Assembly (NCBI RefSeq): GCF_017573505.1 | Contig: NZ_JAGEOJ010000012.1 | Location: forward strand, 62,001 to 126,000 | From: Actinomadura barringtoniae | Lineage (GTDB): Bacteria > Actinomycetota > Actinomycetes > Streptosporangiales > Streptosporangiaceae | Direction of reading: 5' to 3' | Length of the DNA stretch: 64,000 nucleotides | Part shown: piece after piece, positions 10,601 through 18,823 of the stretch | Position numbering within the stretch: the first letter of the stretch is position 1 | Layout of the letters: the number at the start of each line of letters is the position of its first letter | Program-made: the position numbers and the translations under genes | The notes under the pieces: model-generated | Seen by the model: the letters and a program-made list of their open reading frames with translations, nothing else | The model's database searches: none | Told to the model about the DNA's origin: nothing

Positions 10601-10643
10601 CGCCACGGTCATGAACCGCAACTCCGGCGACCAGGGTCCCTGA
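7635..10643 (+). CDS. LAL-family transcriptional regulator (AAA ATPase + LuxR HTH), second of a tandem pair
   Basis: 1002-residue LuxR-type LAL regulator. Walker A GDPGAGKTR lies at about residues 47-55, Walker B LVLLLDDLHWAD about 120 residues later, then a long TPR-like region and a C-terminal LuxR helix-turn-helix (LSPREYEVAVLVADG ... TVETHLSRVFSKLGV). The HTH recognition region differs from the upstream paralogue in several positions, so the two may read different sites. ATG 7635 is chosen because GGGGAG precedes it by five bases. Likely a duplication of, or common ancestor with, the preceding gene; no cognate biosynthetic cluster is adjacent. Confidence 0.88.
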   Translation: MEGRADERRGTGPGKVPLIGRQDVLQVLTESLEATATGAFQLLAFAGDPGAGKTRLLTELAAVASAGEMLVLSGRAAEFEQQMPFAALVDAIDDHLEGHRPSLAPEAVPLLAAVFPALTPAAAATGAAGFAPHDDGAPGRVARYQLHRAVRHLLEVLASDTGLVLLLDDLHWADEASVELLDYLMRHPPRARVLVAMSYRPAQVSPRLATLVNSANEHGSTIPVNPLSAAEVEEFLGPQISRSRRRALYKASGGNPFYLEALARMEQTGTPGGEETPELWGAVPEMRDLMELPPAVRSALQMELGSLGQTALLVAQAAAVAADEFEPGIAAVGAELPEQEALAGLDELVARDIVRPAAAGRFRFRHPLVRHVAYGSAAAGWRLGAHTRIAHHLTALGAPATLRAHHVERSAGYGDQAAVATLVEAAREVGPQAPGTAAHWLESALRLLPEVPAAGTAADGDGASDDGEQISRLGLLMELVHVQTVSGRLSEGRETARELVRLLPADDHARRARAVQLCAVIERQLHRHQEARALVLDELHRMPDPQAAPAVLLRVRLVADRLMRVDIRGAQAVLDHIPDEGGDWQPGLKEAVASLRVLPAYAGLRIPEAIQHAEAADRVLTAAPDGSLAECLDTLPWLCWTEVMMGRYDDALRHLDRIIDIARATGQASFITYMLTARARACRELGRLPEAARAAEEATEVSRMMRSSEGLVFGLTQQSLAAGQAGDLDQALLFGEEAVRADPGSGESWGASARYALGVAMVASGQVDAGVDTLMEACGDPAAPMLDPAVLLDCAELMAKISADRGRQKEAHTWAEIADGIAHPMLQSATGIARLAGAHAAREEDSELAARLAVEAAEALRSVGRRIDAGRADMLAGITHHAAGRSEQAREALRAAAATFEDCGATSLHAQALREQRRAGIRVSTRPGTGSRGETPFGLSPREYEVAVLVADGCTNQQIAGKLFLSVRTVETHLSRVFSKLGVGSRVGVATVMNRNSGDQGP

Positions 10644-10837
10644 CCCTCGCGAGCGACCGCGAAACGTCCGAGTCCGGACGGAACCGAACCTGAACGCCCT
10701 AACGGGACTCTCACCCCCATAAAGGCCCCCTGGCCTGCGGACCGGTCTACGTGGTCACCATGTACGGGTTTTCCACGATGCCGCGACAAGGCCCGGGAGT
10801 GACATCTTGTTGCCACATCGATCAGGAGGACAGAGAC

Positions 10838-11944
10838 ATGGTCGGCCGCATCCCGCGGTTCTCACTCGACGGAGTCACGGACGCGAAGGTGAGCACGCAC
10901 CCCTTCGTCACCGATGACGACGTCCGCCTGTCGCTGACCCGCTACCACCGCGAGGACAGCGACGACGTCGTCCTGCTGATCCACGGCTTGACGTCCTCGA
11001 GCAACCTGTTCATCATGCCGGAGATCCGCAACATGGTGAGCTACCTGCACGACAACGGCTTCGGCGACGTGTGGGCGCTCGACTTCCGGATGAGCAACAT
11101 CTTCCCCTACAACACCACCGGGCGTCAGTACTCCCTCGACGACATCGCCCTCTTCGACCACCCGGCGATGATCAAGGAACTGCGCCGGCACATCGGGGAC
11201 CGCCGCGTCCACGTCTTCGCGCACTGCCTCGGCGCCCTGTCGTTCAGCATGAGCCTGTTCGGCGGTACGGTCAGGGACACCGACTTCGCCAGCGTCGTCG
11301 TCAACAGCGTCTCGCTGACCCCCCGGGTGCCCAAGTGGTCCAAGGTGAAGATGAACCTCGGACCGGTCTTCGCCGACTACGTGCTCGGCGTCCCCTACAT
11401 CGACCCCAGGTTCGAACAGGCCCCGCGCTTCAGCGCCCGCTGGATGTTCGCCAAGGGCGTCTCGCTGTTCCATCCCGAGTGCAACGTGTCCTCGTGCCAC
11501 ATGCAGAGCTTCATGTGGGCCAGCGGGCGGCCGGGGTTCTTCATGCACGAGAACCTGGCGCCCGAGACCCATACCCACGACCGGCTGGCGGACCTCAACG
11601 GCGCCTCGACCTGCCACTACTACCGGCACATCCGCAAGATGGTGCGGGCCGGCAAGGCGGTGCGGTTCGACCCGCGTGACGAGCACCTGTCCGCGCTGCC
11701 GACCGACTTCTTCGCCCGCGCGGCGGAGATCCAGACGCCGATCCTGTTCACCACCGGCGACCACAACAGGATCTTCACCGACTCGAACGTCGTGTGCCAC
11801 GAGCGACTGGAGAAGATCGCGCCAGGCCGGCACGAGCTGAAGATGCTTCCCGGCTACGGGCACATCGACCCGATCCTCGGAAAGGACGCGCACGTCGACG
11901 TGTACCCGGCGATCGCCGACTTCTTCAAGCGGCACAGCGCTTGA
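10838..11944 (+). CDS. Alpha/beta hydrolase with a Cys nucleophile, partner of the GMC oxidase
   Basis: 368-residue alpha/beta-hydrolase fold protein. The oxyanion region is VVLLIHGLTSSS, and the nucleophile elbow reads FAHCLGALSFS, so Cys130 replaces the usual serine, as in polyhydroxyalkanoate synthases and a few relatives. Candidate acid and base are the Asp in TTGDHNRIF and His in GYGHIDPI. The frame extends to 10751, but ATG 10838 follows an AGGAGGA ribosome site and is the likely start. It is 41 bases ahead of the GMC oxidoreductase gene. In other bacteria a similar hydrolase domain is said to be fused to cholesterol-oxidase-like proteins (my recollection), suggesting both act on one sterol- or lipid-like substrate. 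Confidence 0.8.
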   Translation: MVGRIPRFSLDGVTDAKVSTHPFVTDDDVRLSLTRYHREDSDDVVLLIHGLTSSSNLFIMPEIRNMVSYLHDNGFGDVWALDFRMSNIFPYNTTGRQYSLDDIALFDHPAMIKELRRHIGDRRVHVFAHCLGALSFSMSLFGGTVRDTDFASVVVNSVSLTPRVPKWSKVKMNLGPVFADYVLGVPYIDPRFEQAPRFSARWMFAKGVSLFHPECNVSSCHMQSFMWASGRPGFFMHENLAPETHTHDRLADLNGASTCHYYRHIRKMVRAGKAVRFDPRDEHLSALPTDFFARAAEIQTPILFTTGDHNRIFTDSNVVCHERLEKIAPGRHELKMLPGYGHIDPILGKDAHVDVYPAIADFFKRHSA

Positions 11945-11985
11945 GCACAGCAGGACCAGGAACTTTGACGGAGCAGGAGCACACC

Positions 11986-14304
11986 ATGGAGAAGGTCGAC
12001 GCGGTCGTCGTCGGCTCGGGGTTCGGCGGTTCGGTCTCGGCGTACCGGCTCGCCGAGGCCGGGCAGCGCGTCGTGCTGATGGAGCGCGGCCAGCCGTACC
12101 CTCCGGGCAGCTTCCCCCGCTCCCCTGCCGAGATGAACAAGGCGTTCTGGGACCCGGCCGAGGGTCTGTACGGGATGTATGACGTCTGGGGATTCCACGG
12201 CTTCGACTCAGTGGTGTCCAGTGGGCTGGGCGGCGGCTCGCTGCTCTACGCCAACGTGATGCTGCGCAAGGACGAGCACTGGTTCGTCAAGGACGAGGAG
12301 ATGCCGGGCGGCGGCTACGAGTCGTGGCCGGTGACCCGCGCGGACCTGGACCCGCACTACGACGTCGTCGAGAAGATGCTGGACGTCACGCCCTATCCGC
12401 TGGACCGGGCGCCCTTCGACGACACCCCCAAGACCCACGCGATGCAGGACGCGGCCGCGGAGCTCGGTCTCGCCTGGAGCCTCCCGCCACTCGCGGTGAG
12501 CTTCGCGCCCGAGCGCGGCGCCGAGCCCGGCGTCGGGCTGCCGATCGTGGACGCCGGGTACGGCAACGTACACGGGGTTCCGCGGCGGACGTGCCGGTTG
12601 TGCGGTGAGTGCGACATCGGCTGCAACGACGGGGCCAAGAACAGTCTCGACCACAACTACCTGTCGGCGGCCAAGCATCACGGCGCGGACATCCGGACCT
12701 CGCACGAGGTCAAGGCGATCCGGCCGCGGGACGGTGGCGGGTACGAGGTCGACTACGTCCACCACCTGGACCTGGAGAGCAAGGCGCGCAAGTCCAAGGT
12801 CCAGACGATCGCCTGCGACCGGCTGATCCTGGCCGCCGGCACGTACGGGACGACGTACCTACTGCTGAAGTCGCGGAAGAACCTGCCGGGGCTGAGCAAG
12901 GCGCTGGGCACGCGGTTCAGCGGCAACGGGGACCTGCTGACGTTCCTGCTCAAGGCCAAGGACCGCAACCGGGTGCGTCCGCTGGACGCCAGCCGGGGGC
13001 CGGTCATCACCAGCACGATCCGGCTTCCGGACGAGCTGGACGGGTTTCCTGGGGCGGGCCGTGGCGCCTACATCCAGGACGGCGGCTACCCGGGCTTCGT
13101 GGACTGGATGGTGCAGCCGCTGGAGTTCAACAAGCAGATCGAGCGGGCCGTCGAGTATCTGTGGCGGCGGTTCAAGGAGACGTTCAAGTACGCGCCGGAC
13201 ACCAACATCTCCAAGGAGCTGTCGGACCTGATCGGGGACGGGGCCCTGACGGTCAGCTCGCTCCCGCTGCTCGGGATGGGGCGCGACACCGCCGACGGCG
13301 TGCTGGAGCTGAAGGACGGCCGGCTGAACGCGGAGTGGACGACCAAGACCAGCGAGGAGCACTTCGAGCGGCTCCGCAAGACCATGCAGGGCATCGCCGA
13401 CGTCCTTGGCGCCGACTATGCCGACAATCCGATGTGGTTCCGCAAGAGGATCATCACCGCGCATCCGCTCGGTGGCGCACCGATGGGCGACCACGTGGAC
13501 GAAGGCGTCTGCGACGCCTTCGGTGAGGTGTTCGGGTTCCCGGGCCTCTACATCGCCGACGGGGCGGCGATGCCCGGTCCGGTGGGCCCGAACCCCTCGC
13601 TGACCATCGCCGCGCTCGCCGACCGGATGAGCACGCGGTTGTTGGAGGGCTCGCCTGTTACAGGGGCCGGGCCGGTTCGCGAGACCGGCCCGTTGGGCGA
13701 GCCGGAGGGCGAGACGACGTCTCTGTCCTTCACGGAGGAAATGAAGGGGTTCGTCACCTACGGGGTCACCGATCCGCGCGCCGGCGCGCTGAGTGAGAGC
13801 AAGGAGCGCATGTCGTTCCGCCTCACCATCACCGCCGACGACGTGGCGCGTTTCCTTGACGAGCCCGAGCACACCGCCCGGGCCGAAGGGTGGATCGACA
13901 ACGCCGGCTGCGGGGGCAGGCGGGACGTCGAGCGGGGCTGGTTCAACCTCTTCGCGCCGGGGGGCGCGGAGGAACGGCGGCTGATGAAGTACAGGCTTCA
14001 CTTCACCGACGCCGAGGGCCGGCTCCGCACCCTTGCCGGAGAGAAGAACGTCCTGCACGGTCCGCCGACGCGGATCTGGCCGGACACCTCCACCCTCTAC
14101 TTCCACCTCTACGAGGGGCATGTCGAAGAGGGCGAGGAGGCTCCGGTGGCCGGGGCGGGTGTGCTCCACATCCAGCTGACCGACTTCGCGCGGCAGCTGA
14201 CCACCTTCCGCACGCACGGGCCGGGGGGCCCGGGTGCGCTGATCAGGTTCGGCCGGTTCTTCGCGGGCGAGCTCTGGGAGGTCTACGGTCCCGACCTCAC
14301 CTAA
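11986..14304 (+). CDS. GMC-family flavin oxidoreductase, cholesterol-oxidase-like, with C-terminal extension
   Basis: 772-residue FAD enzyme. The dinucleotide-binding start VVVGSGFGGSVSAYRLAEAG, the SSGLGGGSLLYANV segment, a cysteine-rich stretch RRTCRLCGECDIGC, the HPLGGAPMGDH motif near residue 493 and GPNPSLTIAALADR are those of the cholesterol-oxidase branch of GMC oxidoreductases. About 220 residues follow the flavin domain (from roughly 550), forming a separate, mostly beta-rich domain beginning LSFTEEMKGFV whose role I cannot name. There is no signal peptide, so it is probably cytoplasmic. ATG 11986 follows GGAGCAGGAGC. Likely co-transcribed with the preceding hydrolase; a lipid or sterol alcohol is a reasonable but unproved substrate. 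Confidence 0.85.
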   Translation: MEKVDAVVVGSGFGGSVSAYRLAEAGQRVVLMERGQPYPPGSFPRSPAEMNKAFWDPAEGLYGMYDVWGFHGFDSVVSSGLGGGSLLYANVMLRKDEHWFVKDEEMPGGGYESWPVTRADLDPHYDVVEKMLDVTPYPLDRAPFDDTPKTHAMQDAAAELGLAWSLPPLAVSFAPERGAEPGVGLPIVDAGYGNVHGVPRRTCRLCGECDIGCNDGAKNSLDHNYLSAAKHHGADIRTSHEVKAIRPRDGGGYEVDYVHHLDLESKARKSKVQTIACDRLILAAGTYGTTYLLLKSRKNLPGLSKALGTRFSGNGDLLTFLLKAKDRNRVRPLDASRGPVITSTIRLPDELDGFPGAGRGAYIQDGGYPGFVDWMVQPLEFNKQIERAVEYLWRRFKETFKYAPDTNISKELSDLIGDGALTVSSLPLLGMGRDTADGVLELKDGRLNAEWTTKTSEEHFERLRKTMQGIADVLGADYADNPMWFRKRIITAHPLGGAPMGDHVDEGVCDAFGEVFGFPGLYIADGAAMPGPVGPNPSLTIAALADRMSTRLLEGSPVTGAGPVRETGPLGEPEGETTSLSFTEEMKGFVTYGVTDPRAGALSESKERMSFRLTITADDVARFLDEPEHTARAEGWIDNAGCGGRRDVERGWFNLFAPGGAEERRLMKYRLHFTDAEGRLRTLAGEKNVLHGPPTRIWPDTSTLYFHLYEGHVEEGEEAPVAGAGVLHIQLTDFARQLTTFRTHGPGGPGALIRFGRFFAGELWEVYGPDLT

Positions 14305-14320
14305 CGGGACCCTCACGAAC

Positions 14321-14360
14321 GCGTGGAGCGAGAGAACTGCGGGGTGCTCTCGCTCCACGC
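14321..14360. terminator. Strong bidirectional terminator hairpin
   Basis: Perfect 14-bp stem (14321-14334 pairs with 14347-14360; arms begin GCGTGGAGC and end GCTCCACGC) with a 12-base loop, sitting exactly between the ends of the convergent GMC oxidase and CehA/McbA-like genes. A short T-containing run (CATTTTCT) follows on the plus strand. It can serve both directions. Confidence 0.85.
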
Positions 14361-14361
14361 C

Positions 14362-16383
14362 TCATTTTCTGCGGGAGTGGTAGACGGCGCGGGCCTGGTC
14401 GAGAAGGGCCAGGTGGTCGGCGAGCTGGTCGGCGCCGGCCAGCCGGCCGTGGGTACGGATCTTGCTCTCCAGGCCGTCGAGGTAGTCCAGGCACCAGCGC
14501 AGGTCCTGGTCGCGGGCGACGGGGCGGCCGCCGAGGTTCAGGTAGACGGGGCTGGTGTGGGCGTACGAGCCGAAGTAGTGGTACGAGCGGGGGTTGCGGG
14601 GGCCGCGCGCGATGGCGAGCACGTAGGTGGCGTCGGTGACGGTCAGCTCGGTCGTGAGCTCGGGTGGCGGGCCCTCGGCGATGACTCCGTCGGCGGTGCG
14701 CAGTTGGAGGGTGACGACCTCGGGGCCGATCGAACGGGCGGTGACGGTGACGCGGTCGCCCGGGGCCAGGTCGAGGGTGTCGCCCGGGCCGCGGTCGCCG
14801 ACCTCCAGTTCCAGCCACGGGCCGGTGGTGCCGAACGTGCGGCCGCGGCGGATCGCCTCGGCGAACGAGCCGGCCGTGAGGGGGCCCTCGACGCGCGCGT
14901 AGACGCGCTCCCAGCCGGGCGGGCTGGACTGGGTGCTGCGGCGGTTGAACGAGAACATCGTGTCGGTGCCGGCGGTGACCGCCAGCCTGTTCCCGGCGCC
15001 CAGGAGACGGTGGTACATGATCGCCGTGGTCTGGATCGATGAGTGGCTGAGCACGTCCAGGCTGTCGATCAGGCCGAGGGCGGCGTCGGCGACGAGCTCG
15101 CGGGCCGAGCAGTTGCGGCCGGCCGACAGGGCCTTGACGGGCGGGTCGTCCTCTTCGATCGGGAAGTGGAACGGGTGGCTGTAGCCCATGACGGCGCCGA
15201 GGCCGCGCAGCTCGACGCAGGCCGCGCTGTTGGGCGGCCAGTCCACGGTGCCCTCGAAGCCGGTGTGGTAGCGGTCGGGCGGGTCGTCGAGGCCGAACGC
15301 GTAGAAATGGCCTAGCAGGTCGTTGCGGTACTCCACGCCGAGGCGGGCGATGTGGGTGGCGTCCGACCAGGGCAGGTCCTGGCCCGCCCAGTGCTCCAGC
15401 GCCTCGCGGTCGTAGACGCGGGCCGAGGCGACGTTCCCGGCGACCAGGTTGAGGACGTGCAGGTCCTCGCCGTGCTGGAGCGCGGCGGCCTGGGCGGGGG
15501 TGCCGACGGTGTCGCCCGCCCAGTTCATGTGAACGTGCATGTCGCCGCCGTACCAGCCGCGCGCCGCCGCGTCGTAGATGCGGGTGGGCGTCAGCTCGAC
15601 GAGGGTCTCGGCGCCGGGCTCGGGTGTGACGACGCGTTCGAGCGTCTCGTACTCCATGCCGCGGGTGACGCGGATCGTGAGCGGCTCGGCGGGGACGTCG
15701 AGGGTGAGGTCGTCGCCGTGGAAGTAGGGCATGTGGTCGGCGTCGCGGTTGAGCGAGGCGCCCTCGGGATACCAGCCCTGCTCGTTCTCCCCCACGACGG
15801 TCCAGCGGCACGGGAGGCCGGCGCGCAGGCGGAGCACGGCGGGCGCGGCGGAGCGGGTGAGCGGGGCCAGCGACACCGGTTCGCCGTCGACGCTGACCTC
15901 GTCGGTGGAGGCGATCGGGATGAGGTGCGCGCCGCCGGGTTCGATCTCGTGCGCGGTCCCGGCGGCTTGGACGACGGCCGGGCGGTCGAGCGTGGAGTCG
16001 ACGAGGAGGTGGGTGCGCAGCGGGACGCCGTCCAGGACCGCCTGCGGGTTCGCCTCCACGGACGCGCCGCCGGGGGTCAGCCGGAGCGCCGCGAGGTTGT
16101 CGGAGACCTTGCCGCCGAGGGTGTCGCGGGCGAGGCGGACGAAGTCCTGCTCGACCATGCGCGCGGCGAGCTCCTCGTCACCGGCGCCGGGGTACCGGGC
16201 GGCCGCCTGCGCGATGAGGTTCAGGTAGAAGAGCGTCGTGTCCGGCACGAACGCGTTGATCCCCATCTCCTTGACGTACATGATCGGGTCCTCGCCCCAG
16301 CCGGGACCGTGCTCGGTGAGCAGGGCGCGGTACTCCTCGAGGGCCCGCCGGACGGTGGGCGGCAGCATCGGGTCGTCGCACAT
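14362..16383 (-). CDS. CehA/McbA family metallohydrolase (PHP-like)
   Basis: 673-residue protein with an N-terminal region of unknown fold and, from about residue 275, a PHP-type metallohydrolase domain opening with GWYGGDMHVHMNWAGD (His283 and His285 as metal ligands) and continuing with GYSHPFHFP, LSHSS and VTAGTDTMFSFN, typical of CehA/McbA enzymes that include carbaryl hydrolase. These proteins hydrolyse esters or phosphoesters, but most have unknown substrates. No clear signal peptide is present. ATG 16383 has GGGGAG seven bases upstream. It is convergent with the GMC oxidase gene and followed upstream by the CGNR regulator on the same strand, 134 bases away. Confidence 0.75.
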   Translation of the reverse strand: MCDDPMLPPTVRRALEEYRALLTEHGPGWGEDPIMYVKEMGINAFVPDTTLFYLNLIAQAAARYPGAGDEELAARMVEQDFVRLARDTLGGKVSDNLAALRLTPGGASVEANPQAVLDGVPLRTHLLVDSTLDRPAVVQAAGTAHEIEPGGAHLIPIASTDEVSVDGEPVSLAPLTRSAAPAVLRLRAGLPCRWTVVGENEQGWYPEGASLNRDADHMPYFHGDDLTLDVPAEPLTIRVTRGMEYETLERVVTPEPGAETLVELTPTRIYDAAARGWYGGDMHVHMNWAGDTVGTPAQAAALQHGEDLHVLNLVAGNVASARVYDREALEHWAGQDLPWSDATHIARLGVEYRNDLLGHFYAFGLDDPPDRYHTGFEGTVDWPPNSAACVELRGLGAVMGYSHPFHFPIEEDDPPVKALSAGRNCSARELVADAALGLIDSLDVLSHSSIQTTAIMYHRLLGAGNRLAVTAGTDTMFSFNRRSTQSSPPGWERVYARVEGPLTAGSFAEAIRRGRTFGTTGPWLELEVGDRGPGDTLDLAPGDRVTVTARSIGPEVVTLQLRTADGVIAEGPPPELTTELTVTDATYVLAIARGPRNPRSYHYFGSYAHTSPVYLNLGGRPVARDQDLRWCLDYLDGLESKIRTHGRLAGADQLADHLALLDQARAVYHSRRK

Positions 16384-16517
16384 GCGGTGTCTCCCCGCGG
16401 TCGAGATCGCCGTCAGCGTGACACGAATGTGCGCGAAGGGAAACAGCCGGGAGACGGAACGTCACACCGGGGCGAATGATCCTCAGCCCGGAGATCAGGA
16501 ATGCGGGCCGGTGGACC

Positions 16518-17078
16518 TCAGGACTGGCTGCGGGCGCGGAACGCCGCGGTCTTCACGCGGTTCTGGCAGGCGGTGGAGCAGAATCTGCGGGTGCCGTTGC
16601 GCGAGGAGTCGACGTAGACGCGGTCGCAGTGCGGCGCGGTGCACACGCCGAGCCGGTCGTACAGCTCGCTGCCCAGCACGACCGCCAGCCCGGTGGCCGA
16701 CGGTCCGCCGCGGTCGGCCGCGACGCCGCCGGCCTCGCCGTGAAAGTGCACGTGCCAGGGCTCGCCGTCGTGGCGGGACAGGTGCGGCCTGGGCCGGGTC
16801 TCCTCGAGGATCGTGTTGACCTGCTCGGCGGCGGTGTCCACGTCGCCCGCGGCGATCGCCTCGAACACCACCCGCAGCTCGCGGGCGACACCGGCGAGGT
16901 CGTCGAGCTCGGACTCCTCGAACCGCTGCCCGTCGGAGATCTCCTTGGCCAGGGCGTCGATCAGCTCGGCGGGCGAGGGCAGCGGATAGCGCTTGCCGCG
17001 CCGCTCCCCCGGCGTGAGGACGTTGACCATGGCGACGGCGTTGGCCACCACGGTGTCCGCGTGACTGTTGAAGTTCAC
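16518..17078 (-). CDS. CGNR zinc finger / ABATE domain transcriptional regulator
   Basis: 186-residue protein with the actinobacterial two-part build: an ABATE-type N-terminal domain (about residues 1-130) and a C-terminal CGNR zinc finger, here CTAPHCDRVYVDSS followed by RRFCSTACQNRVKTAAFR. The name-giving tetrad reads CQNR rather than CGNR. The gene starts with GTG at 17078, with only a weak ribosome site, and is transcribed divergently from a methyltransferase with 76 bases between them. A repeated 10-11-base sequence in that spacer may be its operator. It probably represses itself and its neighbour; this is inferred from arrangement. Confidence 0.8.
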   Translation of the reverse strand: MNFNSHADTVVANAVAMVNVLTPGERRGKRYPLPSPAELIDALAKEISDGQRFEESELDDLAGVARELRVVFEAIAAGDVDTAAEQVNTILEETRPRPHLSRHDGEPWHVHFHGEAGGVAADRGGPSATGLAVVLGSELYDRLGVCTAPHCDRVYVDSSRNGTRRFCSTACQNRVKTAAFRARSQS

Positions 17079-17079
17079 T

Positions 17080-17144
17080 TGACCAGTTACTACCTTCCGG
17101 GCTAGCGTGCTCTTGTCACTGCCAAGAGGCTACATGACAGTTAC
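17080..17144. promoter_or_regulatory. Divergent promoter region with a near-identical direct repeat
   Basis: The spacer between the CGNR regulator and the methyltransferase contains TGACCAGTTAC (17080-17090) and TGACAGTTAC (17135-17144), differing by one inserted base. A pair of such boxes flanking both promoters is what an autoregulating CGNR protein would be expected to bind; no binding data are visible. Confidence 0.45.
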
Positions 17145-17154
17145 AGGAGGGTCC

Positions 17155-17925
17155 ATGACCACGCTCACCCGCGACGTCGCCGACCGCTGGATCACGCGCT
17201 GGGACCGCCAGCAGGAGGGCTACCTGCCCGACCGCGAGGAGCGCTTCACCGCGATCATCGACGCCGTCGAGGCCGGCGCGGGCCGTCCCGACCCGCTCGT
17301 GCTGGACCTCGGCTGCGGCCCCGGCTCGCTGTCGGACCGCCTGCTGGAGCGGCTCCCCCAGGCCACCGTCATCGCGATCGACGCCGACCCCCTGCTGCTG
17401 TCGCTGGGCAAGGCGCTGCACGAGGGCCGCGGCAACCTCAGCTTCGTCGACCTGGACCTGCGGGTCCCCGGCTGGGCCGCGCGGCTCCGCCTGGACCGCC
17501 AGGTGGACGTGGCCGTCAGCACGACCGCGCTGCACTGGATCTCCGGGTCCGAGCTGCGCGTCACCTATGGCGAGCTCGCGACCGTGATGCGTTCGGGCGG
17601 CGTCTTCCTGAACGGCGACAACTTCTACGTCGAGGACGCCGCCCCGTCCATCCACGCGCTCGACCGGGCGCTCGGCGCGCGCGCCAAGGAGCGCCGCTTC
17701 GGCGGCAACCCGCCGGAGGAGTGGGGGCAGTGGTGGGACGCGGTCGCCGCCGACCCGGTGCTCGGCGAGCTCAAGGACGAGCGCGACGACTCGGCCGTCG
17801 CCCACCACGGCTCGGAGTCCGGGCTGCTCTCGACCCACATCGAGGTGCTGCGCGAGGCCGGGTTCGCCGAGGTCGGCACGCTCTGGCAGCGCGGCGACAA
17901 CCGGCTGCTCTGTGGCGTGCGCTGA
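17155..17925 (+). CDS. SAM-dependent class I methyltransferase
   Basis: 256-residue Rossmann-fold methyltransferase. The SAM-binding motif I is LVLDLGCGPGSLSDRLL (about residues 44-60), motif II ends in AIDADP, and VAVSTTALHWIS is the motif IV region common to trans-aconitate- and ubiquinone-type methyltransferases. The substrate cannot be named. ATG 17155 is preceded by CAGGAGG, which decides the start over an upstream in-frame codon at 17107. It is divergent from the CGNR regulator and probably controlled by it. A hairpin-rich repeated element follows the stop. Confidence 0.8.
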   Translation: MTTLTRDVADRWITRWDRQQEGYLPDREERFTAIIDAVEAGAGRPDPLVLDLGCGPGSLSDRLLERLPQATVIAIDADPLLLSLGKALHEGRGNLSFVDLDLRVPGWAARLRLDRQVDVAVSTTALHWISGSELRVTYGELATVMRSGGVFLNGDNFYVEDAAPSIHALDRALGARAKERRFGGNPPEEWGQWWDAVAADPVLGELKDERDDSAVAHHGSESGLLSTHIEVLREAGFAEVGTLWQRGDNRLLCGVR

Positions 17926-17937
17926 AGCGTCCGCTGA

Positions 17938-17994
17938 TCCCGACGAAGTCGGCCGGGGGTGTGGGGGGTCGTCCCCCCTCGGGAGGAACTGACC
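17938..17994 (+). repeat. Hairpin-rich interspersed element, copy 1
   Basis: Begins 12 bases after the methyltransferase stop. It contains a small perfect hairpin CCGAC-GAA-GTCGG (17940-17952), a six-G/six-C hairpin (GGGGGG 17963-17968, CCCCCC 17973-17978) and an outer pairing TCCCGA/TCGGGA (17938-17943 with 17979-17984). A nearly identical copy lies on the opposite strand at 24576-24634, in the same position relative to its upstream gene. It may work as a terminator or processing element. Confidence 0.75.
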
Positions 17995-18088
17995 TATGGC
18001 AGGTATCGGCGTCCCGATTGGCAGCCGCCCCTGGGCCGGGCATAGCGTCGATCACCTGAAGTGGTTCCTGGCGTAACTGAGGAGTTCG

Positions 18089-18805
18089 ATGAGCACGGAA
18101 CGTTCCGATGGGCCGGTCACGCTGATCACCGGGGGCGGCACCGGCATCGGCGCGGCGGCGACCCGGCGCCTGCTGGCCCGGGGGCACCGGGTCGCGGTCA
18201 CCGGCCGCCGCAAGGAGCGGCTGGAGGAGTTCGCCACCGAGGCGGGCGCCGGGCCGGACCTGCTGACGCTGCCGGGCGACTCGGCCGATCCCGGCGCGGT
18301 GCGGGCGGCGGTCGAGGCGGCGGTACGGGAGTTCGGGCGGCTGGACGCGGTCGTGGCGAACGCCGGGCTGTCCACCCACGACACGTTGGAGAGCGGCGAT
18401 CCCGAGCAGTGGCGGGACATGCTGAACGTCAACGTCCTGGGCCCGGCCGTCCTGATCAAGGAGGCGCTGCCCGCACTGAAGGAGAGCAAGGGCCGCATCG
18501 TGCTGGTGGGCAGCACGGCCGGGGTGAAGAACACGCCGGGCAACATGTACTCGGTGACCAAGTGGGCGGTGTCGGCGCTGGCCGAGAACGCGCGCGTGCT
18601 GGTCACCGGCTCGGGCGTCGGCGTCACGATGGTCGCGCCCGGACGGGTCGAGACGCCGTTCTGGGACAGCCGCGAGGGCGGCATCCCCGACGGGCCGTTC
18701 ATGACGGCCGACACCGTCGCCGCGGCGATCGAGTACGCGCTGTCCCAGCCCGCCGGGGTCGAGATCAACTCGGTGGTCGTACGGCCGACCGGCCAGGTCC
18801 ACTGA
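18089..18805 (+). CDS. Short-chain dehydrogenase/reductase
   Basis: 238-residue classical SDR. The cofactor motif TGGGTGIG is near residue 14, NAG is near 92, and the catalytic pair is in YSVTKWA (Tyr and Lys separated by three residues) with the serine in LVGSTAG. The arginines after the first strand (TGRRKER) favour NADPH over NADH. The last residues (VVVRPTGQVH) are also family-typical. The ATG is preceded by GAGGAG. It lies 163 bases after the methyltransferase with the repeated hairpin element between them. Substrate unknown. Three 7-base repeats (CCGCTCA) follow its stop. Confidence 0.88.
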   Translation: MSTERSDGPVTLITGGGTGIGAAATRRLLARGHRVAVTGRRKERLEEFATEAGAGPDLLTLPGDSADPGAVRAAVEAAVREFGRLDAVVANAGLSTHDTLESGDPEQWRDMLNVNVLGPAVLIKEALPALKESKGRIVLVGSTAGVKNTPGNMYSVTKWAVSALAENARVLVTGSGVGVTMVAPGRVETPFWDSREGGIPDGPFMTADTVAAAIEYALSQPAGVEINSVVVRPTGQVH

Positions 18806-18823
18806 CCGCTCACCGCTCACCGC

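Noticed and set aside
3616-14304. Biosynthetic gene cluster around the SARP-like and LAL regulators
   Set aside because: No polyketide, peptide synthetase, terpene or RiPP genes are found; only a hydrolase and one oxidase follow.
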